DNA from: Mucilaginibacter conchicola
GTDB taxonomy: Bacteria; Bacteroidota; Bacteroidia; Sphingobacteriales; Sphingobacteriaceae
DNA: 64,000 nt
Reading direction: 5' to 3'
Assembly: GCF_003432115.1 (NCBI RefSeq)
Contig: NZ_QWDC01000004.1
Coordinates: forward strand, 186,765-250,764
Part shown: in pieces, positions 51,428-60,968 of the stretch
Layout of the letters: each line of letters begins with the position of its first letter
How positions within the stretch are numbered: the first letter of the stretch is position 1
The notes under the pieces: model-generated
The model's input: only the letters and a program-made list of their open reading frames with translations
What the model was told of the DNA's origin: nothing
Database searches by the model: none
Position numbers and translations under genes: made by a program

Positions 51428-51730
51428 ATGAATTACAGTTGCCAACCCCACGCATTCAGCGCCATTGAGTATGCCATCGTATTAATGCATACCCCGTATG
51501 AAGATAGTAGCATAGATGATGATAACGATAACCTCGCCGATGATCTTAATTTAAATTCGCCTGCAGAGGAAGCCCAACCCGAAGAAGGTAGTTGGGATGA
51601 TGAGGACGATGATGATTTTGACGACGAAATGGAATCGCGTAATGATCTGCACGAGATCCGTGTTGGTGATGATGTTAACGAGCCAGATCCAGAGGATGAT
51701 GATCACCTGCCAGATGATGATCTGCAGTAA
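51428..51730 (+). CDS. Very acidic small protein
   Basis: A 100-residue protein in which the last 75 residues are highly acidic (SWDDEDDDDFDDEMESR, PDPEDDDHLPDDDL) and without hydrophobic core. It is probably disordered. The frame begins at ATG 51428; ATG 51485 would remove 19 residues, and the strongly acidic part would then be nearly the whole protein. The sigma-54 type promoter upstream suggests stress-related expression. A second acidic protein lies on the other side of dnaX. Confidence 0.75.
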   Translation: MNYSCQPHAFSAIEYAIVLMHTPYEDSSIDDDNDNLADDLNLNSPAEEAQPEEGSWDDEDDDDFDDEMESRNDLHEIRVGDDVNEPDPEDDDHLPDDDLQ

Positions 51731-51797
51731 GAGGCGTTTCTAATTACTCACATTTGGGTTTTAAGCCTTTCAGGTAAGCCATTTTCTTGCTACCTTA

Positions 51798-53669
51798 GTG
51801 GCTGTGGATAATTTTATTGTTTCGGCACGTAAGTATCGCCCGGCAACGTTTGAAACCGTTGTTGGCCAGCAACATATAACTAATACGTTAAAAAACGCTA
51901 TTAAGAATAATCAGCTGGCGCAGGCATTTTTATTCTGCGGGCCGCGTGGGGTGGGTAAAACAACATGTGCGCGTATCCTGGCAAAAACCATTAACTGCAC
52001 CAATTTGCAGCCCAATGGTGAAGCCTGCGGCGAGTGCGATAGCTGTCGTGCTTTCCAGAACGGTAACTCCTTTAACGTACATGAGCTTGATGCCGCATCA
52101 AACAACTCGGTTGATGATATCCGTAGTTTAATAGATCAGGTGCGCATACCGCCACAAGCGGCGCGCTACAAAGTGTATATTATTGATGAGGTGCACATGC
52201 TATCGCAGGCGGCATTTAACGCTTTCCTGAAAACGCTTGAGGAACCACCTAACTACGCCATATTTATATTAGCCACTACAGAGAAGCATAAAATACTGCC
52301 AACCATCCTGTCGCGATGCCAGATCTTTGATTTTAACCGCATCAGGGTAGAGGATATGGCGGGGCATCTTGCCAACATCGCCAATAAAGAAAGCATTTCT
52401 TATGAGGACGACGGCCTGCACATCATCGCCCAAAAAGCTGATGGTGGTTTAAGGGATGCACTATCGATGTTTGATCAGATAGTAAGCTTCTCGGGAGCTA
52501 AGGTTACGTACAAAGCGGTAATTGATAACCTCAACATTCTCGATTACGATTACTATTTTAATATTACTGATAGGCTTTTACAGGAAGACAGCGCCCAAAC
52601 GCTGTTACTTTTTGATGAGATCTTATCAAAAGGATTTGATGGCGCGCATTTCATCTCTGGTTTATCTGAACACTTGCGTAACCTGCTGGTAGGTAAAGAT
52701 ACTGCTACCATTAAGTTGTTAGAGGTAAGCGAAACCATAAAATCGAGGTATTTGCAGCAATCGCAGGCGGCATCTGTATCGTTCCTGTTATCGGCCATGA
52801 ATATTGCCAACCAATGCGATATCAGCTATAAGCAGAGCAAGAACCAACGGCTGCAGGTAGAGCTGGCTTTACTGAAGATGAGTAACCTGCAATCCGTCTT
52901 TAGCATGGCAAGTATGCCTGCCAATAATGTAGCTGCTCCCAACGGAGAGGTAAAAAAAAAACCTGATACCTCAGTAAATACGCTTCCCGCACAGCCTGTA
53001 GTGGCCGACGAGGTTGCCATTGTGCGCGATGCTCCGGTAAATTATAACACCGGGAAATCACCGCAGCCGGCTGCAGCAACGCCTTCATTATCAGCGCAAC
53101 CTGTTGCGGCCACACCCTCATTGAGCGCTCCGCAAACTGCAACTGTTACTGAAAACCCAACTGAGAAACCAAAAGTATTTGTGCCTAATGTGCACACTTC
53201 AACCTCATCTATTAAGATACCATCGCTTAAAGAGTTAGGTAAACAGGTTGAGGAAGCCGCCCTTGAAGAAGAAGACCCGTATTTAAAAGGTGCCGATAAG
53301 GAGTCTTTCACGATAGACCAGTTTTTAGAACTATGGGTAAAATATGGCGGCGACCTTAAAAAAGAAGGTAAACCCGTTGGCCTTTACACAATATTTACCA
53401 ATGTTACACCCAAAGTTTTAGGGCCCGAAACATTTGAAGTAGTTTTATCTACAAAAGTGCAGGAGAATGCTTTTAGAGAGCAGCGTGCGCATTTGCATAA
53501 TTTTTTACGCAGCAGTTTAAAGAATTTTAGTTTAGAAGTAAACTCAAAGGTAGAAGAGGTTACCGCCGTGCGCAAACCCTATACCGCGATAGAAAAATTT
53601 CAATACCTGGCTGCAAAGAATCCGCAACTAATGGAGTTGAGAAACAGGTTTAACCTTGATTTTGATTAA
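51798..53669 (+). CDS. dnaX: DNA polymerase III subunit gamma/tau
   Basis: A 623-residue clamp-loader subunit. It begins with GTG 51798 (GTG 51804, giving M-D-N-F, is an equally good start). Walker A is CGPRGVGKTT (47-56), the zinc cysteines are C67, C77, C80 and C83, Walker B is IIDEVHM (128-134), and the SRC arginine-finger motif is at 172-174. The rest is domain III and a low-complexity linker with repeats of ATPSLSA, then a C-terminal tau-like domain. It loads the beta clamp. No frameshift motif for a short gamma product was recognised. Confidence 0.97.
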   Translation: MAVDNFIVSARKYRPATFETVVGQQHITNTLKNAIKNNQLAQAFLFCGPRGVGKTTCARILAKTINCTNLQPNGEACGECDSCRAFQNGNSFNVHELDAASNNSVDDIRSLIDQVRIPPQAARYKVYIIDEVHMLSQAAFNAFLKTLEEPPNYAIFILATTEKHKILPTILSRCQIFDFNRIRVEDMAGHLANIANKESISYEDDGLHIIAQKADGGLRDALSMFDQIVSFSGAKVTYKAVIDNLNILDYDYYFNITDRLLQEDSAQTLLLFDEILSKGFDGAHFISGLSEHLRNLLVGKDTATIKLLEVSETIKSRYLQQSQAASVSFLLSAMNIANQCDISYKQSKNQRLQVELALLKMSNLQSVFSMASMPANNVAAPNGEVKKKPDTSVNTLPAQPVVADEVAIVRDAPVNYNTGKSPQPAAATPSLSAQPVAATPSLSAPQTATVTENPTEKPKVFVPNVHTSTSSIKIPSLKELGKQVEEAALEEEDPYLKGADKESFTIDQFLELWVKYGGDLKKEGKPVGLYTIFTNVTPKVLGPETFEVVLSTKVQENAFREQRAHLHNFLRSSLKNFSLEVNSKVEEVTAVRKPYTAIEKFQYLAAKNPQLMELRNRFNLDFD

Positions 53670-53671
53670 TA

Positions 53672-53707
53672 CAAAAAAGGGATGCTTTAAAAAGCATCCC
53701 TTTTTTG
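53672..53707. terminator. Bidirectional terminator after dnaX
   Basis: CAAAAAAGGGATGCTTT pairs with AAAGCATCCCTTTTTTG. It separates dnaX from the convergent acidic-protein gene. Confidence 0.93.
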
Positions 53708-53726
53708 TTGAGGATACATGGCCCTC

Positions 53727-54137
53727 TTATTTTTTAGGTGTATCGTTTTTAGGATAGCCTTCTTCGTCAAGATCTTCTCGGTCGTCTTCCGGGGTATGAG
53801 CCAAAGCTTCGTCGCGCGGGTTCAGTTGAACGATCTTACCGCTATCAATATGCATCCCTAATGATTCGGCATCGGTTTCTAATGAGCGGTCGGCATCGTA
53901 TTCGCCTTTTGTATCGTAAGGATTAGCCTCATCATAGGTAGAGTCGATATCATCGCCATTGTTGGCCGTAGTGTCATACGGATCGGGATGGTCGTAATCA
54001 GCATCGTCGCCTTTTACATCATACTCATAACTGTTAAGCTCCTCATCGTAATTGAGGTTCTCGGTATCTGCGGTGTCATTTGTATCGTTATCTTCAGGAT
54101 CCGTTACAAATTCGTCGTTTGGTTCGTTGGGTATCAT
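53727..54137 (-). CDS. Acidic hypothetical protein with short repeats
   Basis: A 136-residue, strongly acidic, probably disordered protein. It has short repeats around NPYDTKGEYDAD and DPYDTTANNGDDID, and a C-terminal part with LGMHIDSGKIVQLNPRDEALAHTPED that looks more ordered. It is convergent with dnaX and has no known family. Confidence 0.75.
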   Translation of the reverse strand: MIPNEPNDEFVTDPEDNDTNDTADTENLNYDEELNSYEYDVKGDDADYDHPDPYDTTANNGDDIDSTYDEANPYDTKGEYDADRSLETDAESLGMHIDSGKIVQLNPRDEALAHTPEDDREDLDEEGYPKNDTPKK

Positions 54138-54192
54138 AGGTTAGATATTTTAGGTAATTATCAACCAAAACCCTGCCAAAAAAAGCCAAAGG

Positions 54193-54909
54193 CTACAGTG
54201 TTTTACGGTAAGAGGTTACGCCACCTAAAGCAAATTTAAGGTTGATGCTTATCTGCGACCATACATCTTTGTTTTTACCCGCTGTAAAACCATCAAGGTT
54301 ATCAGTAAGGTCGAAATTTAATTGGTAACCAATGTCAAGTTTAAATGATGGCTGGTTATATTGGTTAAAAAATTTAAACTCATAACCAATGCGCGCCGGT
54401 ATATAAAGCTCGTTGCTTTTGTTGAGGCCGCCGGTGTAAAAAGGCGTGCCATCGTTATATTCCAACACGTATGATTCGCGGTTTATCTTCTTCATATCAT
54501 TAAGTACGTAACCCACACCGGTAGATAGGTATAAGTTTTTTAAACCGCCCATAATACCGCCGCCGCTATAATCCATAATTTCGCCGGCCTGTAACTGCCC
54601 CCTGAAAACCAAAGCGGTATAAGAATTTTTAAAATACCGGCCTGTTGCAGATGTTATACTACCACCCTCTAAGTTGCCACTTTGCAGTTCGAAAATATAA
54701 TTTGCGTATGGTGTTTGGTTATAATTAAAGCTAACGGCAATTGATGGGGTGCTTTTTAAAGATTCAGCATCACCATAAACCGTGTTAAATGCACCACCTA
54801 AACCTAAGTCATATTGTGCATAATCGTAACCTATTTGTGCTTTAGATACTACCGTAATAGCTGAAAGTAACAGGGTAAATAAGGTGCTTTTGAGAAACAA
54901 TTTGATCAT
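54193..54909 (-). CDS. Outer-membrane beta-barrel hypothetical protein
   Basis: A 238-residue protein with a signal peptide (to about 25, VVSKAQ) and a mature part of alternating strands (IGYDYAQYDLGLGGAFNTVYG, NLYLSTGVGYVLNDMKK, YIPARIGYEFKFF, SISINLKFALGG). This is a small porin-like barrel as in the OmpW/OMP-beta-brl families of Bacteroidota. Ligand unknown. It lies 55 bp upstream of the acidic protein on the same strand. Confidence 0.75.
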   Translation of the reverse strand: MIKLFLKSTLFTLLLSAITVVSKAQIGYDYAQYDLGLGGAFNTVYGDAESLKSTPSIAVSFNYNQTPYANYIFELQSGNLEGGSITSATGRYFKNSYTALVFRGQLQAGEIMDYSGGGIMGGLKNLYLSTGVGYVLNDMKKINRESYVLEYNDGTPFYTGGLNKSNELYIPARIGYEFKFFNQYNQPSFKLDIGYQLNFDLTDNLDGFTAGKNKDVWSQISINLKFALGGVTSYRKTL

Positions 54910-55133
54910 AAAATAGGTCTAAGGTCTTTTTATTAGGGTAATACACTGTAAAGGTAACAGCCTTAACGTAAAAAACAATATGCAAATGTGCTTAAACAGC
55001 TTAATTATTTGTTTACGAGTAATAGCAGTAGGCGTATTTGTTTATTGCGTAAGCTGCCAACAATTTGGGATAAATGCCGGTTAACTTTTTTCAATTAGTT
55101 AAGCCCATAAATTTTTCCAAATAAAAAAATATG

Positions 55134-55141
55134 TATGTTTG
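55134..55141 (+). promoter_or_regulatory. -7 element of icd
   Basis: TATGTTTG matches TAnnTTTG and lies 31 bases before the icd start; no convincing -33 TTTG was found at the usual distance. Confidence 0.45.
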
Positions 55142-55172
55142 GAACCGTTAAAAATAAAAAACATAACAAACG

Positions 55173-56402
55173 ATGTCGAAAATTAAAGTAGCAAATCCGG
55201 TTGTTGAACTGGACGGTGATGAAATGACCCGCATCATCTGGAAGTTTATAAAAGATAAACTGATCACTCCGTACCTTGATCTTGATATTAAGTATTATGA
55301 CTTGGGTATTGAGTATCGTGACGAGACCGACGACCAGGTAACTGTTGATGCTGCTAACGCTATATTACAATATGGTGTAGGTATAAAATGTGCTACCATT
55401 ACGCCTGATGAGCAGCGCGTTGAGGAGTTTGGCCTTAAACAAATGTGGAAGTCGCCAAATGGTACAATTCGTAACATCCTGGATGGTACAGTATTTCGCG
55501 AGCCTATTGTGATGAGCAATGTGCCTCGTTTAGTGCCAAACTGGACAGCGCCTATCTGCATTGGTCGCCACGCATTTGGCGATCAGTACCGCGCAACCGA
55601 TTTCTTAACCAAAGGCAAAGGTAAACTTACCGTAACCTTTACCCCTGAGGATGGTGGCGAAGTACAATCATTTGAAGTGTTTAACTTTAAAAATGATGGT
55701 GTTGCTTTAACAATGTACAACACTGATGAATCTATCAAAGGTTTTGCCCACGCATGTTTCAACCAGGCGTTAATGAAAGGCTGGCCTTTATACCTGTCAA
55801 CCAAAAACACCATTCTTAAAAAATACGATGGCCGTTTTAAAGACATTTTTGAAGAGATCTACCAAAACGATTATAAAGCTAAATTTGACGCTGCCGGTAT
55901 TACTTACGAGCACCGTTTAATTGACGACATGGTTGCATCGGCCCTTAAATGGAACGGTAACTTTGTTTGGGCTTGTAAAAACTACGATGGCGACGTACAG
56001 TCTGATACCGTAGCACAAGGTTTTGGTTCATTAGGTTTAATGACCTCTACTTTGGTTACCCCTAACGGTACCGTTATGGAAGCCGAAGCTGCACACGGTA
56101 CCGTAACCCGCCACTACCGCGAGCACCAGGCAGGCCGCCCAACTTCAACCAACCCAATTGCATCTATTTTTGCATGGACCCGTGGTTTAGAGTTTCGTGG
56201 TAAACTGGATAACAACCAGGAACTGATCGATTTCTGCCATGCTTTAGAGCAGGTATGTATAGAAACTGTTGAAAGCGGTAAAATGACCAAAGACTTAGCT
56301 ATCACCATTAAACCTAAGGTTGAGCACGGTACCGATTACCTGTACACCGAAGAGTTTTTGGAAGCTATTGACGAGAACTTGAAAGCAAAACTGGGTAAAT
56401 AA
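55173..56402 (+). CDS. icd: NADP-dependent isocitrate dehydrogenase (eukaryotic-type)
   Basis: A 409-residue homodimeric isocitrate dehydrogenase of the type shared with eukaryotic IDH1/2. Evidence: KVANPVVELDGDEMTRIIW at the start, SPNGTIRNILDGTVFREP (isocitrate binding, S/N and R residues), YKLIDDMVA-like RLIDDMVASALKW, and GTVTRHYREHQ with NADP-binding residues. It converts isocitrate to 2-oxoglutarate with NADPH formation in the TCA cycle. It is a lone gene with its own promoter and terminator, as expected for a house-keeping enzyme. Confidence 0.98.
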   Translation: MSKIKVANPVVELDGDEMTRIIWKFIKDKLITPYLDLDIKYYDLGIEYRDETDDQVTVDAANAILQYGVGIKCATITPDEQRVEEFGLKQMWKSPNGTIRNILDGTVFREPIVMSNVPRLVPNWTAPICIGRHAFGDQYRATDFLTKGKGKLTVTFTPEDGGEVQSFEVFNFKNDGVALTMYNTDESIKGFAHACFNQALMKGWPLYLSTKNTILKKYDGRFKDIFEEIYQNDYKAKFDAAGITYEHRLIDDMVASALKWNGNFVWACKNYDGDVQSDTVAQGFGSLGLMTSTLVTPNGTVMEAEAAHGTVTRHYREHQAGRPTSTNPIASIFAWTRGLEFRGKLDNNQELIDFCHALEQVCIETVESGKMTKDLAITIKPKVEHGTDYLYTEEFLEAIDENLKAKLGK

Positions 56403-56422
56403 TCATCCGGTTTGTTTAAAAT

Positions 56423-56459
56423 AAAAAGCCCGGTTTGCATTGCAGACCGGGCTTTTTTG
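56423..56459 (+). terminator. Terminator of icd
   Basis: AAAAAGCCCGGT pairs with ACCGGGCTTTTTT across an 11-base loop and ends in a T-run. Confidence 0.93.
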
Positions 56460-56611
56460 TGGTTTAGCTTATTTGCATTTAGTACCTCGCAATGACGCCT
56501 TGGTTGCTTTTTAATGCTCCACTACACGACGCACTACAAATTATTTATATCCTTATCATGGGTTCTTTAAAATCCATAACTTAGCCGCCAATAAACAAAA
56601 AACCAACTACC

Positions 56612-57595
56612 ATGTCAACTCCATTATACCCGCTAAAGTTTAAAACCATATTTAAAGATAAAATATGGGGCGGCCATAAAATTGAAACTTACTTACACAA
56701 AAACATCGGCGACCTGCCAAACTGCGGCGAAACCTGGGAAATATCAGGCGTTAAATCTGATGTATCGGTAGTTGACAGCGGCGAACTTAAAGGCCAGTCG
56801 TTGGCTGACCTGCTTGAACAATATCAGGCGGATTTGGTAGGCGAGAAGGTGTACAAACACTTTGGTAATACTTTCCCATTGCTTGTTAAATTCATCGATG
56901 CCAATGATGATCTGAGTGTGCAGGTTCACCCTGATGATGAACTGGCCAAGAAACGCCACAACTCATTCGGTAAAACCGAAATGTGGTACATCATCGAGGC
57001 TGATAAAGGATCGACCCTGATCACCGGCTTTAACCAGGAAATGGATGAGCAAAAATATGTCGACGCATTAAACAGCGGTCATATTATGGATATCCTTAAT
57101 CGCGAAGAAGCTGTGGCGGGCGATGTGTTCTTTTTACCTGCAGGCCGTGTGCACACCATTGGTAAAGGTTTGCTGATCGCCGAAATTCAACAGACATCAG
57201 ACATTACTTACCGCATTTACGATTTTGACCGTGTTGACGATAAAGGCAACAGACGCGAACTGCATACCGAAGAGGCTTTGGCTGCTATTGATTACAAACA
57301 CTACGATGAGTACAAAACCATCTACCAGCCACAAAAAGATGAGACCGTACACGTGGTAAGCTGCCCTTACTTCACTACTAACGTACTGGATGCAACGCAC
57401 GGAACAGAGAAGGATTACTCAAACCTGGATTCGTTTGTGATACACGTTTGTGTTGAAGGAGAGTACACGCTTAAGCACAATGATTTAGCTTACCCCGTAA
57501 AAATGGGCGATTGTATCCTGCTCCCAAAAACTATTGATAAAGTAGAGTTGAAAACCACATCGGGTTTCAAAATTTTGGAAAGCTATATTGAGTAA
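56612..57595 (+). CDS. manA: Mannose-6-phosphate isomerase, class I
   Basis: A 327-residue cupin enzyme of the type I phosphomannose isomerase family. Zinc ligands are in SVQVHPDDELA (Gln and His), KTEMWYIIEA (Glu) and PAGRVHTIG (His). It interconverts mannose-6-phosphate and fructose-6-phosphate and so feeds GDP-mannose synthesis or mannose use. The final part (about 240-327) is the C-terminal cupin. The next gene begins 13 bp later, so they may be co-transcribed. Confidence 0.95.
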   Translation: MSTPLYPLKFKTIFKDKIWGGHKIETYLHKNIGDLPNCGETWEISGVKSDVSVVDSGELKGQSLADLLEQYQADLVGEKVYKHFGNTFPLLVKFIDANDDLSVQVHPDDELAKKRHNSFGKTEMWYIIEADKGSTLITGFNQEMDEQKYVDALNSGHIMDILNREEAVAGDVFFLPAGRVHTIGKGLLIAEIQQTSDITYRIYDFDRVDDKGNRRELHTEEALAAIDYKHYDEYKTIYQPQKDETVHVVSCPYFTTNVLDATHGTEKDYSNLDSFVIHVCVEGEYTLKHNDLAYPVKMGDCILLPKTIDKVELKTTSGFKILESYIE

Positions 57596-57608
57596 TTATA
57601 TTAGGGGT

Positions 57609-58073
57609 ATGAAAAAAACCTTACCCCTATCACTATTACTTTTTACGCTTGCGTTTTCGGCCTGTAAAAAGGACAATTCAATTAAACATAACGATCTTGT
57701 TGGCCAGTATTCTTTAACAGCTTACACAGGATACGGAGAGAGTGATAACCTATTATTAGAAGTAAACAGCAACAGTAAGCCTTGTATGCGTAATTTGAAA
57801 TTTACGTTGCGCGAGGATAACACAGCCACCTCATCTTATTTAAGCAACGATGTTTGTAACCTGTCAGACCCGTCGGCCTCTGTAAAATGGAGCTTAAGCC
57901 CAAGGGAAACACAGTATTTTATCTGGAGTTTCAGTAATAATCAGATTCAGATCCAGGAAACAGGCGCCTCATCAACTCATACCTATTCAATTACCCGTAA
58001 AAATGGAAAAATTGAATTGACCGAAGACTATCAGGGGCCTTTCAAATACAAACAAACGTTTACAAAAGATTAA
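57609..58073 (+). CDS. Putative lipoprotein
   Basis: A 154-residue lipoprotein from ATG 57609 (lipobox FSAC, Cys19). The frame upstream to 57588 would overlap manA and spoil the signal peptide. The mature part resembles lipocalin-like domains of Bacteroidota (LVGQYSLTAYTGYGESD, NLKFTLREDNTATSSY). No function is known. It is probably transcribed with manA. Confidence 0.75.
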   Translation: MKKTLPLSLLLFTLAFSACKKDNSIKHNDLVGQYSLTAYTGYGESDNLLLEVNSNSKPCMRNLKFTLREDNTATSSYLSNDVCNLSDPSASVKWSLSPRETQYFIWSFSNNQIQIQETGASSTHTYSITRKNGKIELTEDYQGPFKYKQTFTKD

Positions 58074-58075
58074 GC

Positions 58076-58510
58076 TTAATTATACTTAAGCTGATCGCCG
58101 GGATGTTGCAGGTTATGGAATATCTCGGTAAGATAACTTTCATCCAAAGGCTTTAAAAGATAATCCGCCACGAGCGGATTTTTTTTTGCCCTGTTAATAT
58201 CTTCCAGGTCAATAGAAGAGCTTATGTTGTAGAGCTTTATGGGTTTGGGTAGCTGGGATTTTATTTCCCCAAATGCATCATTAAATTCCCATCCGTCCAT
58301 TATCGGCATGTTGATATCTACAAACAAAACGTCGGGTAGGTGTTGGCTATTTATAGGGTCTGTGAGATAATTTATCGCTTCCTGGCCATTGCTAAAATCC
58401 AGTATTTCGTTAAAAAGGCCCTTTATGCCCGTTAATTTTCTGAAACCGTAGGTAAAGATCTTATCATCATCCACAATCCCCGCTGTCACAAATTTGGTTT
58501 CGCTGCTCAT
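58076..58510 (-). CDS. Single-domain response regulator
   Basis: A 144-residue receiver protein. The acidic triad is D14-D15-D16, the phosphoacceptor D65 (VLFVDINMPIMDGWEF), the switch serines in YNISSSID, and the lysine K120 (YLLKPLDE). It has no output domain. This Rcp1-like type, with a longer helix 3 loop, is common in Bacteroidota next to PAS kinases; the kinase at 58629 lies upstream on the same strand with a 118-bp gap, so they should form a pair. Confidence 0.93.
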   Translation of the reverse strand: MSSETKFVTAGIVDDDKIFTYGFRKLTGIKGLFNEILDFSNGQEAINYLTDPINSQHLPDVLFVDINMPIMDGWEFNDAFGEIKSQLPKPIKLYNISSSIDLEDINRAKKNPLVADYLLKPLDESYLTEIFHNLQHPGDQLKYN

Positions 58511-58628
58511 CTTATTGGTAATCTATACCACTGATACTGTAAATTTTATGCCAATGTTTACGGTTAATGGTAAAGAGATGTTTCCAAAGGTTTACTCACA
58601 CAGGTTGTGCGGGTGAAGAAAGCCGTAT

Positions 58629-60110
58629 TTATACCAGCTTGATGGTAAATTTTGTACCCACGTTAACGGTACTCTCTACGGCAATATTACCGCCTAATGC
58701 TTCAACCTGGTTACGGGTCATGAAAAGGCCAATGCCCTTTGAATCGGAGTTTTGATGGAAGGTTTTATACATACCAAACAGCTGTTCGCCATGCCGCTGC
58801 AGGTCAATACCCAGGCCGTTATCTTCAAATATCAGGTAAATGTTGTTGCCATCCTTATAAGTGGTGATGTTGATAATTGGTTGCCTATCCGGGTGGCGGT
58901 ATTTTATGGCGTTGGTTAAAAAGTTCTGCAATATGCTTTCCAGGTAGGCCGGTACATAATTAATTACGGGTGCCTGGCTAAAATTGGTATTAATTTCAGC
59001 TTCGGTGGCACTAATATTTGTTTGCAGGGCAGATTCTACGTTGGCGAATATCTTTTCAAATTCAACCAACTTGGTGCCTTTTGATATCTCGGCCTGTATC
59101 TTTACTATCTCGTCCAGGTGCCCCATGGTAGCACTAAGGCTACCGCTTATAGTTTTTATGTGCTGAAAAATTTCTGTGCGATCTTCAGCAAGTTGACTTT
59201 CTTCAAAAAGTTCAACCATAAATTTCAGGTTCCCCGCATGCGAGCGTAGGTTATGCGATACAATGTAAGCGAAGTTTTGTAAGCGCTTGTTCTGATCATC
59301 CAATAAGTTGATGGACGATTGCAGGCTAAGGCCACGTCGTTTAACGTTATCAATATCCTGGAAAGTGCCGCGTACTGTCTCGCACCGGCCATACTCGTCT
59401 AAAACAGGCACCGCTTTACACTTAACCCATATGATGTTGTTTTTGGCAGTACGAAACTCTACCTCAATATCATAAGGCTTACACAGCGTAAGCGCCTGGT
59501 TAACTGCTTCCTCAATCATTGGGCGGTAAGCCGGCATAAAAAACTCAATAGCCTCGGGCACGCTAAGTTTTATATGGTTATTCAGCTCAAAAATATCGTA
59601 AACTTCGGGGCTAAACTTTAGCTCCATGCTGCGGCTGTCAACTTCCCAGATGCCTATCTTGGCAATGCGGCCTATTTCAAGGGCCTGCAATTCGCTTTCG
59701 GCGGTTTTAACCTGGGCAATTTTTATAGCGTTGATGTTGATAAGTATGCCATACATCACAACCCCTTCAGAAGTATCGCGGCGATGTGTAGTGCTTTCAA
59801 ACCATTGGTAGCCGTTGTTATTGGTAAGCAACCTTATATGTGCTGTACGTGGGCCGCCGTGCCTTGGCGAATAAGTGGTTTTTACAAAGGTTTGTTTATC
59901 CTGGTAATACAGCAGATGGTCAAAGAAGTAAGAGTACGAACATTCTATCTCGCCCCGGGTATAGCCCAGCACGGCATAAAACCCTGCCGACCATTTCACC
60001 TGCTTGGTGTCGGTGTTGTATTCCCAAATGCCGATGTCCTTATTATCGATTAAATGCGCGATATGAGACAGGCTCTCGCCAGAAAACGTATGTCCGTCAG
60101 TAAAACTCAT
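58629..60110 (-). CDS. PAS-domain sensor histidine kinase
   Basis: A 493-residue soluble kinase. Two PAS domains (about 20-130 and 145-255: IGIWEYNTDTKQVKWSAGF and IGIWEVDSRSMELKFSPEV) precede a histidine kinase core with H286 (YIVSHNLRSHAGNLKFM), and a HATPase_c domain with NFLTNAIKYRHP, FEDNGLGID and GIGLFMTRNQ. There is no membrane segment, so signals reach it in the cytoplasm through the PAS folds. Its likely partner is the receiver protein at 58076. Confidence 0.94.
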   Translation of the reverse strand: MSFTDGHTFSGESLSHIAHLIDNKDIGIWEYNTDTKQVKWSAGFYAVLGYTRGEIECSYSYFFDHLLYYQDKQTFVKTTYSPRHGGPRTAHIRLLTNNNGYQWFESTTHRRDTSEGVVMYGILININAIKIAQVKTAESELQALEIGRIAKIGIWEVDSRSMELKFSPEVYDIFELNNHIKLSVPEAIEFFMPAYRPMIEEAVNQALTLCKPYDIEVEFRTAKNNIIWVKCKAVPVLDEYGRCETVRGTFQDIDNVKRRGLSLQSSINLLDDQNKRLQNFAYIVSHNLRSHAGNLKFMVELFEESQLAEDRTEIFQHIKTISGSLSATMGHLDEIVKIQAEISKGTKLVEFEKIFANVESALQTNISATEAEINTNFSQAPVINYVPAYLESILQNFLTNAIKYRHPDRQPIINITTYKDGNNIYLIFEDNGLGIDLQRHGEQLFGMYKTFHQNSDSKGIGLFMTRNQVEALGGNIAVESTVNVGTKFTIKLV

Positions 60111-60525
60111 TTAACGCAATCAATAACCAATAATTTTCAATTCAATAACGCCTTTGTTATTATAAATAATATGCCAAAGCCGCTAAGCTTCGATTTTTAC
60201 AACCAAATGTTGTTTTAAATTATCGCGAGTAAAGTATTAGTTTACTGTGGCAATAATATTTAACCGCTGGTTTATTTTCAAAATCGCTCTTCTGCACTCT
60301 ACTGAACTGAAAATTAAACCATTAAACAGTATCGCATTTATACGACAGTTTTTCTGTTAGGTTATTAAAATTTAGACCGGGTAAAAATACCATATATTTT
60401 ACGAGAATAATATGCCCCGCTTAAAAGGCTTACAACTTTTGGGAGATATCGTTGTGCTGTTAATCACTTTTTAATTTTATTATATTGATATATCAATTAT
60501 ATTTGTATCAATAAATTAAATTATT
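60111..60525. other. Divergent intergenic region
   Basis: 415 AT-rich bases between the kinase and the MarR gene. Apart from the palindrome and -7 element near 60484-60512, no structured element or ORF was found. Confidence 0.7.
60484..60512 (+). promoter_or_regulatory. MarR-type operator overlapping a promoter
   Basis: ATTGATATATCAAT (60484-60497) is a perfect 14-bp palindrome. The half-site TATCAAT is repeated at 60506-60512. Between them lies TATATTTG (60498-60505), an exact TAnnTTTG -7 element. Binding of MarR here would cover the promoter, so autorepression is expected. Confidence 0.6.
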
Positions 60526-60960
60526 TTGGAGAATCTGAACGAAATTGTTTTCTACAGCCTTGATAAAGCCATACGCACTTACAGGCAATATGCTCATCAG
60601 CAACTTACTGCCCAGGGTTTTGATGTAACGGTTGACCAATGGCTGGTGCTGAAAGCCCTAAACGATAACCCCGATATGCCCCAGCAGCAAATAGCCGAAA
60701 TGACTTTTAAAGACTATGCATCGCTTACGCGGATGATAGAATTACTGGTTAAAAAGCAGTATTTGAGCCGCACCATACACCCGCAGGATAGGAGGCGTTT
60801 TACGCTTACACTTACACAAAACGCGCATGAAGTACTCAATAGGATGCAAAAAGTTATTGTTGCTAACCGTAAACACGCTTTGCAGGGCATAAGCGAGGCG
60901 CAGATAAAGGCAATGCATGAAACGCTCGGGCAGATCATCCAAAACTGTAACAAAACTTAA
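60526..60960 (+). CDS. MarR-family transcriptional regulator
   Basis: A 144-residue winged-helix regulator. It begins with TTG 60526. The DNA-binding part shows LTAQGFDVTVDQWLVLKAL, QQQIAEMTFKDYASLTRMIE, and the wing RTIHPQDRRRFTLTLT (D-R-R signature). It likely represses its own operon through the palindrome just upstream and responds to a small ligand. The serine hydrolase gene follows after 8 bp, so they are one unit. Confidence 0.9.
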   Translation: MENLNEIVFYSLDKAIRTYRQYAHQQLTAQGFDVTVDQWLVLKALNDNPDMPQQQIAEMTFKDYASLTRMIELLVKKQYLSRTIHPQDRRRFTLTLTQNAHEVLNRMQKVIVANRKHALQGISEAQIKAMHETLGQIIQNCNKT

Positions 60961-60968
60961 AAATCACA

